Source of the DNA: Burkholderia sp. TSV86
GTDB taxonomy: Bacteria > Pseudomonadota > Gammaproteobacteria > Burkholderiales > Burkholderiaceae
Length of the DNA: 64,000 nt
Assembly (NCBI RefSeq): GCF_001522865.1
Contig: NZ_LOWB01000024.1
Location: forward strand, 62,001 to 126,000
Direction: 5' to 3'
Shown: piece after piece, positions 1-10,575 of the stretch
How the letters are laid out: each line of letters begins with the position of its first letter
Numbering within the stretch: position 1 is the stretch's first letter
Notes under the pieces: generated by a model
Told to the model about the DNA's origin: nothing
The model's input: the letters and a program-made list of their open reading frames with translations, nothing else
Databases searched by the model: none
Position numbers and translations under genes: made by a program

Positions 1-6
1 CCGCGC

Positions 7-990
7 ATGATAGCGAAAATCAATGATGATCGGGCGCTCGCGCTCGCTCGCGACGTGCTCGACATCGAGGCGAACGCCGTTCGCGCACTCGCCGATCAGC
101 TCAACGGAGATTTCGTCAGCGCAGTCGGCTTCCTGCTGAATTGCCGGGGCCGCGTGGTCGTCTCCGGCATAGGCAAATCGGGGCATATCGCCCGTAAAAT
201 CGCCGCGACGCTCGCGAGCACCGGCACGCCTGCGTTCTTCGTGCATCCGGCCGAAGCAAGTCACGGCGATCTCGGCATGGTCACCGCGGACGACGTGTTC
301 ATCGCGATCTCGTATTCCGGCGAATCGGCCGAGCTCGTCGCGATCCTGCCGGTCGTCAAGCGGCTCGGCGCGAAGTTGATCGCGTTGACCGGCCGTCCCG
401 CATCGAGCCTCGCCAAGCTCGCCGACGTCCATCTGAACGCGGCCGTCGCGAAAGAAGCCTGTCCACTGAATCTCGCGCCGACAGCCAGCACCACGGCCGC
501 GCTCGCGCTCGGCGACGCACTCGCCGTCGCGGTGCTCGACGCGCGCGGCTTCGGCCCCGACGATTTCGCGCGCTCGCATCCCGGCGGCGCACTCGGCCGG
601 CGTCTGCTGACCTACGTGCGCGACGTGATGCGCACCGGCGACGAAATGCCGCTCGTCACGCTCGACGCGACGCTCTCCGACGCCCTCTTCCAGATCACCG
701 CGAAGCGCATGGGGATGACGGCCGTCGTCGACGGGCAACGCCGCGTCGCGGGCATCTTCACCGATGGCGACCTGCGTCGCGTGCTCGAGCGCGACGGCGA
801 TTTCCGCCGGCTGCCGATCGCCGACGTGATGACGCGCCACCCGCGCACGATCGCGCCGAACCATCTGGCCGTCGAGGCGGTGGAGCTGATGGAGCGCCAC
901 CGGATCAACCAAATGCTCGTCGTCGACGAAACGGGCGTGCTGGTCGGCGCGCTCAACATGCACGACCTGTTCTCGAAGAAGGTGATTTGA
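7..990 (+). CDS. kdsD: Arabinose-5-phosphate isomerase
   Basis: Cytoplasmic isomerase converting ribulose-5-phosphate to arabinose-5-phosphate, the first step toward the LPS sugar Kdo. The 327-residue protein has an N-terminal SIS sugar-phosphate domain (about residues 35-170, with SGIGKSGHIARK and ISYSGES) followed by a pair of CBS domains (about 210-327), the usual KdsD layout and length. The ATG lies only six bases inside the window, so its promoter is not visible. Its stop overlaps the kdsC start by one base, so the two are translationally coupled at the head of a Kdo/Lpt operon. Confidence 0.95.
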   Translation: MIAKINDDRALALARDVLDIEANAVRALADQLNGDFVSAVGFLLNCRGRVVVSGIGKSGHIARKIAATLASTGTPAFFVHPAEASHGDLGMVTADDVFIAISYSGESAELVAILPVVKRLGAKLIALTGRPASSLAKLADVHLNAAVAKEACPLNLAPTASTTAALALGDALAVAVLDARGFGPDDFARSHPGGALGRRLLTYVRDVMRTGDEMPLVTLDATLSDALFQITAKRMGMTAVVDGQRRVAGIFTDGDLRRVLERDGDFRRLPIADVMTRHPRTIAPNHLAVEAVELMERHRINQMLVVDETGVLVGALNMHDLFSKKVI

Positions 991-1547
991 TGTCCACGTC
1001 CCCCGCGTCCCCTTCATCTCCCGCGTCCACGGCCGAGCGCGCCGGTCGCGTGAAGCTGATGATTTTCGACGTAGACGGCGTTCTCACCGACGGCAGCCTG
1101 CACTTCACGGCCGCCGGCGACGCGATGAAGTCGTTCAACTCGCTCGACGGCCACGGCGTCAAGCTGTTGCGCGAAGCCGGCATCGCAACGGCGATCATCA
1201 CGGGCCGCCGCTCGGACATCGTCGCCGCGCGTGCGGCCGAGATGAAGATCGCGCATCTGTTTCAGGGCGTCGAGCACAAGCCCGCCGCGTTTGCCGAACT
1301 GTTGCAGAAGACCGGCATCGCCGCCGAAGCGTGCGGCTACATGGGCGACGACTGGCCCGATCTCGCGGTGATGCTGCGTTGCGGTTTCGCGGCCGCGCCG
1401 GCGAATGCCCATCCGGAGGTGATCGCGCGCGCGCATTGGGTGGCCGAGGCGCGGGGCGGACACGGCGCGGTGCGCGAAGTGTGCGATGCGGTCCTGCGCG
1501 CGCAGCATCGCTACGACGCGCTGCTCGCAGCCGCTTGTGGAGTCTGA
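990..1547 (+). CDS. kdsC: Kdo-8-phosphate phosphatase, HAD family
   Basis: Hydrolyses 3-deoxy-D-manno-octulosonate-8-phosphate to free Kdo. The HAD motif IFDVDGVLTDG sits at residues 25-35 (nucleophile Asp27, Asp29) and a GDDWPDLAVM motif near the C terminus binds Mg. At 185 residues it is a normal C0-type (capless, tetrameric) KdsC. A TTG three bases upstream is also in frame, but the ATG at 990 overlapping the kdsD stop is the natural start. It lies between kdsD and lptC in one operon. Confidence 0.95.
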   Translation: MSTSPASPSSPASTAERAGRVKLMIFDVDGVLTDGSLHFTAAGDAMKSFNSLDGHGVKLLREAGIATAIITGRRSDIVAARAAEMKIAHLFQGVEHKPAAFAELLQKTGIAAEACGYMGDDWPDLAVMLRCGFAAAPANAHPEVIARAHWVAEARGGHGAVREVCDAVLRAQHRYDALLAAACGV

Positions 1548-1551
1548 ACGA

Positions 1552-2166
1552 ATGGACGGCAAATCCCGGCTGACTTCGCTGATCCCACTCGTCGCGATGG
1601 CGGCGCTCGCGGGCGGCACGTACTGGCTGCTGCAAGCGACGCTGCCCCCGCCCGGCGAAGAGATCAAGCATTCGAAATCCCATACGCCCGATTATTTCGC
1701 CAACAACTTCTCCGTTACCGAACTCGACCAGACGGGCTCGACCCAATACCGGTTGACGGCCGAGGGGCTGGTTCATTACGAAGACGACGAAACCAGCGAT
1801 CTGACGCTGCCCGCGCTGCGCGCGTTCCAACCGGGCAAGCCCACCGTGACCGCGACCGCCAAACGCGGCGTCGTCAACGGCGACGTCTCGATCGTCGATC
1901 TATACGACAACGCGCAGATCGTGCGCGCGGCAGGCCCGAACGATCCGCCGATGCAGGCGGATTCCGAGCATTTCCGGGTGTTGGTCAACGACGATGTGAT
2001 CGAGACCGAAAAGCCGGTTAAACTTCAGCGCGGCCTGTCGATCGCAAACGCCACGGCCGGCATGAAGTACAACAACGTCACCCGGGTCATCGAGCTGTAT
2101 GGCAACGTGCGCGGCATGATCGCCGCGTCCGACACGTCGGGCGGCGCGCGAAGCCAACCCAAGTAA
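1552..2166 (+). CDS. lptC: LPS export ABC transporter periplasmic protein LptC
   Basis: Bitopic inner-membrane protein that passes LPS from LptBFG to LptA. An N-terminal transmembrane segment (LIPLVAMAALAGGTYWLL, about residues 10-28) is followed by a periplasmic beta-jellyroll of the LptC/DUF1239 family, about 204 residues in all. I chose the ATG four bases after the kdsC stop; the longer frame running back into kdsC would bury the membrane anchor. Position between kdsC and lptA supports the call. Confidence 0.92.
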   Translation: MDGKSRLTSLIPLVAMAALAGGTYWLLQATLPPPGEEIKHSKSHTPDYFANNFSVTELDQTGSTQYRLTAEGLVHYEDDETSDLTLPALRAFQPGKPTVTATAKRGVVNGDVSIVDLYDNAQIVRAAGPNDPPMQADSEHFRVLVNDDVIETEKPVKLQRGLSIANATAGMKYNNVTRVIELYGNVRGMIAASDTSGGARSQPK

Positions 2167-2172
2167 CTCACC

Positions 2173-2850
2173 ATGCGGAACTGCATGAACGAATCGTTCC
2201 CCTGTTTATTGCCGAACGGCGCCCATCGCGCCGCTCGCGCCGCACTCGCGGCAGCGCTCGTCGTGCTGCCGCTCGCGGGCGTGGCGCCTGCGGCGCACGC
2301 CGAAAGAGCCGACCGCGACAAGCCGATCAACGTCGAGGCGGACAACCTGACCTATGACGATCTGAAGCAGGTGACGGTCGCCACGGGCAACGTCGTCATC
2401 ACGAAGGGCACGATCATCATCAAGGGCGATCGCGTCGAAGTGCGCCAGGACCCGCAAGGCTATCAGTACGCAACCGCGACGGCGTCCGGCAAGCGGCACG
2501 CGTCGTTCCGCCAGAAGCGCGAAGGCCTCGACGAATACATCGACGGCGATGCCGAGCGCATCGACTACGACGGCAAGCAGGATCTCACGACGCTGACGAC
2601 GAACGCGACCGTGCGCCGGCTGCAAGGGCAGTCCACCGTCGCCGACACCGTGCACGGCAGCGTGATCACTTACGACGGCCAGCGCGATTTCTACACCGCC
2701 CGAGGCGGCAAGGACGTCATCGCGCCGGGCAACCCCGGCGGCCGCGTGCGCGCGATGCTGACGCCGAAAAGCGGCGGCGCCGCGCCGCTCGTCGGCGGCC
2801 CGGCCAAACTCGCGCCGTCGACCGATCTGCAGGGAGCGCCCGCCCAATGA
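2173..2850 (+). CDS. lptA: LPS transport periplasmic protein LptA
   Basis: Periplasmic bridge protein carrying LPS to the outer membrane. A signal peptide (hydrophobic stretch [19 protein letters not shown], cleavage after AHA near residue 37) precedes an OstA-like beta-jellyroll with the family pattern [15 protein letters not shown] and repeated GNV/I strands. The 225-residue length includes a Gly/Ala/Pro-rich tail typical of Burkholderia. The stop overlaps the lptB start by four bases (ATGA), indicating coupling. Confidence 0.92.
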   Translation: MRNCMNESFPCLLPNGAHRAARAALAAALVVLPLAGVAPAAHAERADRDKPINVEADNLTYDDLKQVTVATGNVVITKGTIIIKGDRVEVRQDPQGYQYATATASGKRHASFRQKREGLDEYIDGDAERIDYDGKQDLTTLTTNATVRRLQGQSTVADTVHGSVITYDGQRDFYTARGGKDVIAPGNPGGRVRAMLTPKSGGAAPLVGGPAKLAPSTDLQGAPAQ

Positions 2851-3623
2851 ACGCCCTCCCGAACCGTCAGCCGGCTGGCACGTCGAGTTCGCTCGTCGTG
2901 CGCAACCTGAAAAAGCGCTATGGCTCGCGCACCGTCGTCAAGGACGTGTCGCTCGACGTGAAAAGCGGCGAAGTGGTCGGCCTGCTCGGCCCGAACGGCG
3001 CCGGCAAGACCACGTCGTTCTACATGATCGTCGGCCTCGTGCCGCTCGACGCGGGCGATATCTCGCTGAACGGCAGCCCGATCAGCCTGATGCCGATCCA
3101 CAAGCGCGCATCGCTCGGCCTGTCGTATTTGCCGCAGGAGGCGTCGGTGTTCCGCAAGCTGAGCGTCGAGCAGAACATCCGCGCGGTACTCGAATTGCAG
3201 CACGGCGACAACGGTAAGCGGCTCACGAAAGACGAGATCGGCGCGCGCACCGAGGCGCTCCTCGACGAGCTGCAGATCGCGCACCTGCGCGAGAATCCGG
3301 CGCTGTCGCTGTCGGGCGGCGAGCGCCGCCGTGTCGAGATCGCGCGCGCGCTCGCGAGCAACCCGAGTTTCATCTTGCTAGACGAGCCGTTCGCGGGCGT
3401 CGATCCGATCGCGGTGCTCGAAATCCAGAAGATCGTGAAGTTCCTCAAGCAGCGCAACATCGGCGTGCTGATCACTGATCACAACGTGCGCGAAACGCTC
3501 GGCATCTGCGATCACGCGTACATCATCAGCGACGGGTCGGTTCTCGCCTCCGGCGCGCCGCAGGAAATCATCGAAAACGAAAGCGTGCGGCGCGTCTACC
3601 TCGGCGAGCACTTCCGCATGTGA
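2847..3623 (+). CDS. lptB: LPS export ABC transporter ATPase LptB
   Basis: ATPase of the LptBFG transporter at the cytoplasmic face of the inner membrane. Walker [10 protein letters not shown] (residues 48-56), signature LSGGERRR (about 152-159) and Walker B FILLDEP with the LptB-typical [10 protein letters not shown] are all present. At 258 residues it carries about 15 extra N-terminal residues compared with E. coli. lptF and lptG are not in this window, as expected because they are usually unlinked. Confidence 0.96.
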   Translation: MNALPNRQPAGTSSSLVVRNLKKRYGSRTVVKDVSLDVKSGEVVGLLGPNGAGKTTSFYMIVGLVPLDAGDISLNGSPISLMPIHKRASLGLSYLPQEASVFRKLSVEQNIRAVLELQHGDNGKRLTKDEIGARTEALLDELQIAHLRENPALSLSGGERRRVEIARALASNPSFILLDEPFAGVDPIAVLEIQKIVKFLKQRNIGVLITDHNVRETLGICDHAYIISDGSVLASGAPQEIIENESVRRVYLGEHFRM

Positions 3624-3770
3624 GCGGCGCGGAATCCCCCGCCCGCCCTTTCGCACGCCGCCGCGCTTCGCGCGGTGCGCGCTCCCGCGCCCCTTCCGCC
3701 GCCGCGCGTCATTCGATTGCCTCAATGCGCCGCCCTCGTGGCAAACTGCCGGTATGACTCCCTCTTTGCC

Positions 3771-5267
3771 ATGAAAGCCAGTCTCCAACTCCGCCTGTCG
3801 CAGCATCTCGCGCTCACGCCGCAACTGCAGCAATCGATCCGGTTGCTGCAGTTGTCGACGCTTGAACTGCAGCAGGAAGTCGCGATGGCGGTCGCGCAAA
3901 ATCCGCTGCTCGAAAACGACGACTGGATCGCGAGCCCGCTGCGCGTTGCGGCCGACGGCTCGTTGATCGCGCACACGCCCGCCCCGTCCGCGCCGGATCC
4001 GCAACCCGGCCTGTCGAACGGCACCAGCTCGACGAGCGAGCACACCGAACCTGCGGGCGTCGATGAATACGATAACTATTCGTCCGACAGCAGCGACACA
4101 AGCCCGTGGAATCTCGACGAATTCGGCCGCTCGAGCGCCGCCTCCGACGACGACGATCTGCCACCGCTGCAAATCCACGAAACGACGACGTCGCTGCGCG
4201 ATCATCTCACCGCGCAATTGCGCGTCACGCAGGCAAGCCCACGCGATCGCGCACTCGTAACGTTCCTGATCGAATCGCTTGACGACGACGGCTATTTGAC
4301 GGCATCGCTCGACGAAATACTCGCCGATCTGCCGGCGGAACTCGAAGTCGACGCCGACGAGCTGAACGCGGCGCTCGCGCTGCTGCACAGCTTCGATCCG
4401 GCGGGCGTCGGCGCGCGGTCCCCGGCCGAGTGCCTGAAGCTGCAATTGCTGCGGCTCGATCCGTCCCCGACACGCGCGCTCGCGCTCGACATCGTGTCGC
4501 AGCATCTGGAGCTGCTCGCCGCGCGCGACTTCACGCGCCTGCGCAAGCAATTGAAGACGGGCGACGACGAGCTGCGCGATGCGCACGCGTTGATCCGCTC
4601 GCTCGAACCGTTCCCCGGTGCGGCATACGGTAAGGCCGAAGCGGATTACGTGGTGCCCGACATCATTGTGAAGAAAACAGGCCAAGGCTGGCAGGCCGAA
4701 CTCAATCCGGACGTGGTGCCGCGGCTGCGGATCAATCATCTGTACGCGAATATTCTGCGCAATAGCCGCGGTGATCCGGGCACGGGTTCGCTCAAGCAGC
4801 AATTGCAAGAGGCGCGCTGGCTGATCAAGAACATCCAGCAGCGCTTCGAGACGATTCTTCGCGTTGCACAAGCGATTGTCGAGCGTCAAAAGAATTTCTT
4901 CGCGCACGGCGAAATTGCCATGCGCCCCTTGGTTTTGCGGGAAATAGCTGATACGCTGGGCCTACACGAGTCGACTGTCTCCCGTGTGACAACCGGCAAG
5001 TACATGTTGACCCCGTTCGGGACGCTCGAATTCAAGTACTTCTTTGGATCGCACGTATCGACGGACACCGGGGGCGCCGCGTCATCCACTGCGATCCGCG
5101 CCCTCATCAAACAACTGATAGGAGCCGAAGACCCTAAATCTCCTCTTTCGGACAGCCGCATAGCCGAGCTGCTGGCGGAACAGGGGTTCGTGGTCGCGCG
5201 CCGCACGGTTGCCAAGTATCGCGAAGCCCTGAAAATCCCCGCGGTGAATCTGCGCAAGTCTCTGTAG
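3771..5267 (+). CDS. rpoN: RNA polymerase sigma-54 factor
   Basis: Alternative sigma factor for nitrogen and other enhancer-dependent promoters. Region I is the Gln/Leu-rich N terminus ([18 protein letters not shown]), region II is acidic (about residues 50-145), then come the core-binding and HTH regions, and the C-terminal RpoN box [12 protein letters not shown] is intact. An upstream frame extends to 3675, but the ATG at 3771 gives the canonical MKxSLQLR start and 498 residues. By eye the last 370 bases are less GC-rich than the first two thirds. Placement between lptB and hpf is the standard proteobacterial order. Confidence 0.95.
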   Translation: MKASLQLRLSQHLALTPQLQQSIRLLQLSTLELQQEVAMAVAQNPLLENDDWIASPLRVAADGSLIAHTPAPSAPDPQPGLSNGTSSTSEHTEPAGVDEYDNYSSDSSDTSPWNLDEFGRSSAASDDDDLPPLQIHETTTSLRDHLTAQLRVTQASPRDRALVTFLIESLDDDGYLTASLDEILADLPAELEVDADELNAALALLHSFDPAGVGARSPAECLKLQLLRLDPSPTRALALDIVSQHLELLAARDFTRLRKQLKTGDDELRDAHALIRSLEPFPGAAYGKAEADYVVPDIIVKKTGQGWQAELNPDVVPRLRINHLYANILRNSRGDPGTGSLKQQLQEARWLIKNIQQRFETILRVAQAIVERQKNFFAHGEIAMRPLVLREIADTLGLHESTVSRVTTGKYMLTPFGTLEFKYFFGSHVSTDTGGAASSTAIRALIKQLIGAEDPKSPLSDSRIAELLAEQGFVVARRTVAKYREALKIPAVNLRKSL

Positions 5268-5418
5268 CCCGTCGTGCTCGGCGGGCATTTTCCGGCCGCC
5301 GCACCGTCGACGGCAAAGCCGGCCGATCCATCCGCTCGCCACCGCGAGCACCGGCATACGCGATCGGCAGGCGCTGCCGCCTCTACGCGGAAGGTGGTCA
5401 TCAGCATGGAGAAGCACT

Positions 5419-5775
5419 ATGAACCTGAAGATCAGTGGACACCATCTCGAAGTTACGCCTGCTATTCGCGAATACGTGATCACCAAGCTCGACAGGGTGC
5501 TACGACATAGCGATCAGGTCATCGATGGCGCTGTGATCCTCACGGTCGACAATCACAAGGAAAAGGACAGACGGCAGAAAGCGGAAATCACGCTGCATCT
5601 AAAAGGTAAGGATATCTTCGTCGAAAGCGCGAACGGCGATATGTATGCAGCGATCGATCTGCTGATCGACAAGCTCGACCGGCAAGTCGTCAAGCACATG
5701 GAGCGCTTGCAAGCGCACGTTCACGAACCGATCAAGCATCATCAGTCGGCCGAAATCGAGTTGCCTCCACAATGA
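5419..5775 (+). CDS. hpf: Ribosome hibernation promoting factor
   Basis: Short-type HPF/YfiA protein that binds the 30S decoding region and promotes 100S ribosome dimers in stationary phase. The 118-residue product starts [20 protein letters not shown] and has the S30AE fold pattern with a basic helix [14 protein letters not shown]. It follows rpoN by about 150 bases, a conserved arrangement; an upstream GGAG (in AGCATGGAGAAG) may serve as ribosome binding site. A terminator hairpin follows directly. Confidence 0.93.
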   Translation: MNLKISGHHLEVTPAIREYVITKLDRVLRHSDQVIDGAVILTVDNHKEKDRRQKAEITLHLKGKDIFVESANGDMYAAIDLLIDKLDRQVVKHMERLQAHVHEPIKHHQSAEIELPPQ

Positions 5776-5803
5776 CCGACGGCGCATCCGCGCCAACCAA
5801 GCG

Positions 5804-5825
5804 GCCCGCCTCGCGCGGGCTTTTT
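5804..5825 (+). terminator. Rho-independent terminator after hpf
   Basis: A six-base-pair stem GCCCGC/GCGGGC with a five-base loop is followed by five T residues, 28 bases after the hpf stop. It probably ends the kdsD-to-hpf transcript. Confidence 0.75.
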
Positions 5826-6061
5826 CATGAGCCGAACGCCGCCGCACGATGCGCGCGGGCCGTATCCGGCAAGCGACGGCCCGTGTTTGGCACGATGCGC
5901 GGCACCGCTTACAGTGCTCTATAATGTCCGAATTATCATCGGGGGCGTGAACCGGTTCGCCGCGTTTTCTCCAGTCTCCGTCGCCTAACGCCGTCTTTTT
6001 GACCGATATGGAAAATCAGTCCGCCGCGAGGAGACCCCAGGCCGCCCTCATGCTTGCCAAC

Positions 6062-6517
6062 ATGAATCGCCTAGCCAAAATCCTGCCTCCGGAGAATGTC
6101 GTCGTCGACCTCTCCGTCACCAGCAAGAAACGCGTCTTCGAACAAGCCGGCCTGATCTTCGAGAATCAGAACGGTATCGCCCGCAGCACCGTCACCGACA
6201 ATCTCTTCGCACGCGAGCGCCTCGGCTCGACGGGCCTCGGCGAAGGTGTCGCGATTCCGCACGGCCGGATCAAGGGGCTCAAGCACCCGCTCGCCGCGTT
6301 TGTACGGCTCGCGGAACCGATTCCGTTCGAAGCGCCGGACGGTCAGCCCGTCTCGCTGCTGATCTTTCTGCTCGTGCCGGAGCAGGCGACACAGCAGCAT
6401 CTCGAAATCCTCTCCGAAATCGCCCAACTCCTGTCCGACCGCGACACGCGAGAGCGTCTGCACACCGAAACGGACCGCGACGAGTTGCATCGGCTGCTGA
6501 CTCAGTGGCAACCTTGA
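6062..6517 (+). CDS. ptsN: PTS EIIA-Ntr component PtsN
   Basis: Regulatory EIIA of the nitrogen PTS, phosphorylated on histidine by the Npr/HPr relay and controlling potassium, nitrogen and carbon functions. The EIIA-2 active-site motif GVAIPHGRIKG (His about residue 66 from this start) is intact. The frame is open back to 5999 with ATGs at 6008 and 6050; I chose MNRLAKILPPENV at 6062 because the family begins there, but a GAGGAG at 6028 means the 6050 start cannot be excluded. A TATAAT at 5920-5925 is a possible -10 box. hprK follows. Confidence 0.9.
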   Translation: MNRLAKILPPENVVVDLSVTSKKRVFEQAGLIFENQNGIARSTVTDNLFARERLGSTGLGEGVAIPHGRIKGLKHPLAAFVRLAEPIPFEAPDGQPVSLLIFLLVPEQATQQHLEILSEIAQLLSDRDTRERLHTETDRDELHRLLTQWQP

Positions 6518-6637
6518 GGGAACGGTTCGCGCCCCATTGCCGCGGCATGCGCCGCCAGACCGAGTCGCCCACCGCCGGGCCCGCGCCGCAACCGCCGTTG
6601 CGGCATCGGCGTGCCGATCCCTTGGAGTGACGGACTC

Positions 6638-7606
6638 ATGGATACGTCCAGCATCAACGCCCAGAGCATCTTCGACGACAACGCCGCCATGCTGAAACTC
6701 AGCTGGCTGACGGGGCATGAAGGCTGGGAGCGCGGATTCTCCGCCGACACGGTCGCGAACGCGACGTCGAGCGCCGATCTCGTCGGCCACCTGAATCTGA
6801 TCCACCCGAACCGGATCCAGGTGCTGGGCGAAGCGGAAATCGACTACTACCAACGCCAGACTGACGAGGATCGCTCTCGCCACATGGCCGAGTTGATCGC
6901 GCTCGAACCGCCGTTTCTCGTGGTCGCGGGCGGCGCAGCTGCGCCGCCGGAGCTTGTTTTGCGCTGCACGCGCTCGTCGACGCCGCTTTTCACCACGCCG
7001 ATGTCGGCCGCCGCCGTGATCGACAGCCTGCGCCTCTACATGTCGCGCATCCTCGCGCCGCGCGCCACGCTGCACGGCGTGTTCCTCGACATCCTTGGCA
7101 TGGGCGTGCTGCTCACCGGCGATTCGGGGCTCGGCAAGAGCGAACTCGGGCTCGAATTGATCAGCCGCGGGCACGGGCTCGTCGCCGACGACGCCGTCGA
7201 TTTCGTTCGCCTTGGCCCCGATTTCGTCGAAGGGCGCTGCCCGCCGCTGCTGCAAAATCTGCTCGAAGTGCGTGGCCTCGGCCTGCTCGACATCAAGACG
7301 ATCTTCGGCGAAACCGCGGTGCGCCGGAAAATGAAGCTCAAGCTGATCGTTCAGCTCGTGCGCCGGCCGGACGGCGAATTCCAGCGGCTGCCGCTCGAAA
7401 GCCAAACGGTCGACGTGCTCGGCCTGCCGATCAGCAAGGTCACGATTCAAGTCGCGGCGGGCCGCAACCTCGCGGTGCTCGTCGAGGCGGCGGTGCGCAA
7501 CACGATCCTGCAATTGCGCGGCATCGATACCCTGCGCGACTTCATGGACCGCCAGCGCCTAGCCATGCAAGACCCGGACAGCCAGTTCCCCGGCAAGCTC
7601 GTCTAA
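6638..7606 (+). CDS. hprK: HPr kinase/phosphorylase
   Basis: Bifunctional kinase/phosphorylase acting on Ser46 of HPr, which in proteobacteria couples PTS phosphorylation to regulation. The P-loop [14 protein letters not shown] (about residues 164-177) and the HprK signature [15 protein letters not shown] (about 209-223) are both present. The ATG at 6638 has TTGGAGTGAC about 10 bases upstream; a GTG at 6611 in frame is less likely. The 322-residue length is normal. Context ptsN-hprK-rapZ is conserved in betaproteobacteria. Confidence 0.94.
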
Positions 7607-7678
7607 CCCGCGCCGGCTGCGCGACGATGCGCGCACGCGAGCCGGTGCTATGATGAAACGTCACGATTCCCTCTGCTC

Positions 7679-8572
7679 ATGCGCATTGTCCTCATCACCG
7701 GCATTTCCGGCTCTGGCAAGTCCGTCGCGCTGAACGCGCTCGAGGACGCAGGCTACTACTGCGTCGACAACCTGCCGCCGCGCGTTCTGCCCGAGCTTGC
7801 CCGCTATCTGGCCGACGAAGGCCAGCACCGGCTCGCCGTGGCGATCGACGCGCGCTCGAGCGCATCGCTCGACGAAATGCCCGGCTTGATCCGGGCGCTG
7901 TCGCACGCGCACGACGTGCGCGTGCTGTTTCTGAATGCCAGCACGCAGGCGCTGATCCAGCGCTTCTCCGAGACGCGCCGCCGCCACCCGCTGTCGGGCT
8001 CGCCGTCGCAGGACGCGGACATCGGCCTGCTATCGTCGCTGGAGGAAGCCATCGAGCGCGAGCGCGACCTCGTCGCCCCGCTCGCCGAGTTCGGTCATCA
8101 GATCGACACGAGCAATCTGCGCGCAAACGTGCTGCGCACGTGGGTCAAACGTTTCATCGAACAGAAAAACGACGATCTCGTGTTGATGTTTGAATCGTTC
8201 GGCTTCAAGCGCGGCGTGCCGCTCGACGCCGATTTCATGTTCGACGTGCGCGCGCTGCCCAATCCGTACTACGATCACGAGTTGCGCCCGCTTACCGGGC
8301 TCGACAGACCGGTCGTCGCGTTTCTCGACGCATTGCCCGTCGTCCATCAGATGCTGGACGACATCGAATCGTTTCTCGTCAAATGGCTGCCGCATTTTCG
8401 CGAAGACAACCGCAGCTATCTGACGGTCGCCATCGGCTGCACGGGCGGCCAGCACAGGTCGGTGTTTCTTGCGGAGACGCTTGCCGCCCGTCTTTCGCAA
8501 CAGGCCAATGTGATCGTGCGGCATCGTGACGCGCCCGTCGATGTGGACGCGTCGTCGCGGCTAGTCACCTAG
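7679..8572 (+). CDS. rapZ: RNase adapter protein RapZ
   Basis: P-loop nucleotide-binding protein of the YvcJ/RapZ family, known in E. coli to steer RNase E to the GlmZ sRNA and thereby tune glucosamine-6-phosphate synthase. Walker A GISGSGKS is at residues 8-15; the C-terminal domain motif [11 protein letters not shown] and the [11 protein letters not shown] segment are complete. 297 residues. Its place after ptsN and hprK matches the rpoN-associated cluster of proteobacteria. Whether this species uses it on a GlmZ-like sRNA cannot be seen here. Confidence 0.93.
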   Translation: MRIVLITGISGSGKSVALNALEDAGYYCVDNLPPRVLPELARYLADEGQHRLAVAIDARSSASLDEMPGLIRALSHAHDVRVLFLNASTQALIQRFSETRRRHPLSGSPSQDADIGLLSSLEEAIERERDLVAPLAEFGHQIDTSNLRANVLRTWVKRFIEQKNDDLVLMFESFGFKRGVPLDADFMFDVRALPNPYYDHELRPLTGLDRPVVAFLDALPVVHQMLDDIESFLVKWLPHFREDNRSYLTVAIGCTGGQHRSVFLAETLAARLSQQANVIVRHRDAPVDVDASSRLVT

Positions 8573-8598
8573 CGCCGCTCCTGCACCCCGGCCCCGCC

Positions 8599-9231
8599 AT
8601 GTCCTCCCTGTCGACCACGCTAATCGATTTGCCGCTTTTCCCGCTGCATACGGTGCTGTTCCCCGGCGGACTGCTGCCTCTGAAAGTGTTCGAGGCGCGT
8701 TATCTGGACATGGCGCGCGCGTGCCTGCGCGACAATGCGCCGTTCGGCGTATGCCTGCTGAAAAGCGGCCCCGAAGTCGCTCAGGAAGGCGAAATATCGG
8801 TGCCGGAAACGATCGGCTGCATGGCGCGGATCATCGAATGCGACACCGGCGAATTCGGCATGCTCTACCTGCGTACGCTCGGCACGCAGCGCTTCGAGCT
8901 ATTGTCGCACCGGGTCGAATCGAACGGCTTGCTGGTCGGAATCGCCGAGCCGATGCAAGACGATCTCCCGCTCGACGGCGACGAGGCGCTTGCCCGCTTC
9001 GGCGCGTGCTCGGAAGCGCTTGAGCGGATCATCGAGGCGCTGCGCAAATCCGGGACCGAGCTGCCGTTCATCGAGCCGTTTCGTTTCGACGACCCTACTT
9101 GGGTGTCGAATCGGCTTGCCGAAGTGCTGCCGCTCGATTTACGCGCGCGGCAAAAGTTGATGGAATTTCCCGATGTCGGCGCACGCATCGACGCGGAGCA
9201 TCGGGAATTGCGTCGGCATGGATGGCTGTAG
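8599..9231 (+). CDS. Lon-protease N-terminal (substrate-binding) domain protein
   Basis: A stand-alone protein of 210 residues matching the N-terminal LON substrate-binding domain, with LPLFPLHTVLFPGGLLPLKVFEARY at the start (first 20 residues of the motif are diagnostic) and helical C terminus. It has no AAA ATPase or Ser-Lys protease domain, so it is not a protease itself. Such proteins occur in many proteobacteria with unknown exact role. It starts 27 bases after rapZ and is probably cotranscribed. Confidence 0.85.
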   Translation: MSSLSTTLIDLPLFPLHTVLFPGGLLPLKVFEARYLDMARACLRDNAPFGVCLLKSGPEVAQEGEISVPETIGCMARIIECDTGEFGMLYLRTLGTQRFELLSHRVESNGLLVGIAEPMQDDLPLDGDEALARFGACSEALERIIEALRKSGTELPFIEPFRFDDPTWVSNRLAEVLPLDLRARQKLMEFPDVGARIDAEHRELRRHGWL

Positions 9232-9464
9232 GTAACGCCGGGATCGCCATTCCAGGAGTGCCCGCCGCGCCCTGCCGCCCTGCTATCCCCGCCAGCACCG
9301 GTAAGGTCATGCCTCGGCGCTGCTTGCCGATGCCCTTCGGCGCAGGCAAGACCAGCCACTCAGGTCAGCCCGCCCGAGCAGCCTTTTTCGTTTCGACCCG
9401 GCCCGACGCCGGATAAACACCCAAGCAAAGCGTGCCTAAGCGGCATTGCCGCCATCGCACCACC

Positions 9465-10571
9465 CTAAAGCAACGACCCGGCCAACCCGTCAAGCAGCTT
9501 GCGCACCGGCGCGGGCACGCCGTAAGCATCGAGCTTGTCGAGCGGCACCCATGCGGTCTCGTCGTCGGCCGCTTGCGGCGCGTCCGCCGCCGTGCCGTCG
9601 AGTTGCGCGAGCCGCGGCTCGATCTCGAGCTTGAAGTGTGTAAACGTATGGGTGAGCGGCGCGAGCGGCACCGGCTTCGCGCCGCCGAATTCGCGCGCGC
9701 GGCGCGCGAGCGCCGCATCGCCGTCCGCCTCGGGCAGGCTCCATAAGCCGCCCCAGATACCTGCGGGCGGACGCCGCTGCAACAGCACCGCGTCGCCGTC
9801 ACGCAGCACCAGCATCCACGTGCGGCGCGTGGGCACCGCCTTCTTCGGGCGCGCGGCCGGCAGCTCGCGCTGTCTGCCAGTGCGCTGCGCGGCACAATCG
9901 CCCGCGAACGGGCAGCGCGCGCAATCAGGCTTGCCGCGCACGCACAGCGTCGCGCCGAGGTCCATCAAACCCTGCGTGTAAGCGGTCACGTCGGCCGGGT
10001 TGGCCGCATCCGGCAACAACGCCTCGGCAAGCGCCCACATCTCGTTCTCGACACGCTTGTCGCCCGGAAAACCCTCGACGCCAAACACGCGCGCGAGCAC
10101 CCGCTTCACATTGCCGTCGAGGATCGTCGCACGCGCGCCAAACGCAAACGACGCGATCGCCGCGGCCGTCGAGCGGCCAATGCCCGGCAATTCGGCAAGC
10201 GCGTCGGGCGTCCCAGGAAATGCGCCACCATGCTGCTCGATAACCGCCTGCGCGCAACGATGCAAATTGCGCGCGCGCGAGTAGTAGCCAAGCCCGGCCC
10301 ATAACGCCATCACGTCATCGATCGGCGCGGCCGCGAGCGCGGCGACGTCCGGATAGCGCTCAAGAAAGCGCACATAGTACGGCACGACCGTCGACACCTG
10401 CGTCTGCTGGAGCATGATCTCGGACAACCAGATCCGGTACGGATCACGCGTGTTCTGCCACGGCAGATCGTGACGGCCGTGCTTGCGCTGCCATTCGATC
10501 AGCGTCGGCGCAAAGCTCCGGTGAAGCGGCGTGACGGCGGGGGCTGGGGGAAGAGTGCGAGGTGGTTTCAA
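9465..10571 (-). CDS. mutY: Adenine DNA glycosylase MutY
   Basis: Removes adenine mispaired with 8-oxoguanine. A helix-hairpin-helix with LPGIGRSTAAAI, the catalytic region SEIMLQQTQ and the 4Fe-4S cluster Cys set (C-x6-C-x2-C-x5-C in LCVRGKPDCARCPFAGDC) are present, then a NUDIX-like C-terminal domain that recognises 8-oxoG. The longest frame runs back through mutM; the best start is a TTG at 10571, four bases beyond the mutM stop, giving 368 residues. Cotranscribed with mutM, so both steps of GO repair are linked. Confidence 0.92.
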   Translation of the reverse strand: MKPPRTLPPAPAVTPLHRSFAPTLIEWQRKHGRHDLPWQNTRDPYRIWLSEIMLQQTQVSTVVPYYVRFLERYPDVAALAAAPIDDVMALWAGLGYYSRARNLHRCAQAVIEQHGGAFPGTPDALAELPGIGRSTAAAIASFAFGARATILDGNVKRVLARVFGVEGFPGDKRVENEMWALAEALLPDAANPADVTAYTQGLMDLGATLCVRGKPDCARCPFAGDCAAQRTGRQRELPAARPKKAVPTRRTWMLVLRDGDAVLLQRRPPAGIWGGLWSLPEADGDAALARRAREFGGAKPVPLAPLTHTFTHFKLEIEPRLAQLDGTAADAPQAADDETAWVPLDKLDAYGVPAPVRKLLDGLAGSLL

Positions 10572-10575
10572 GATT

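Noticed and set aside
3378-4907. 509-codon open frame opposite rpoN
   Set aside because: Shadow of the GC-rich rpoN codons: Arg/Val/Gln-rich product, no ribosome binding site, no family, while rpoN on the other strand has all its motifs.
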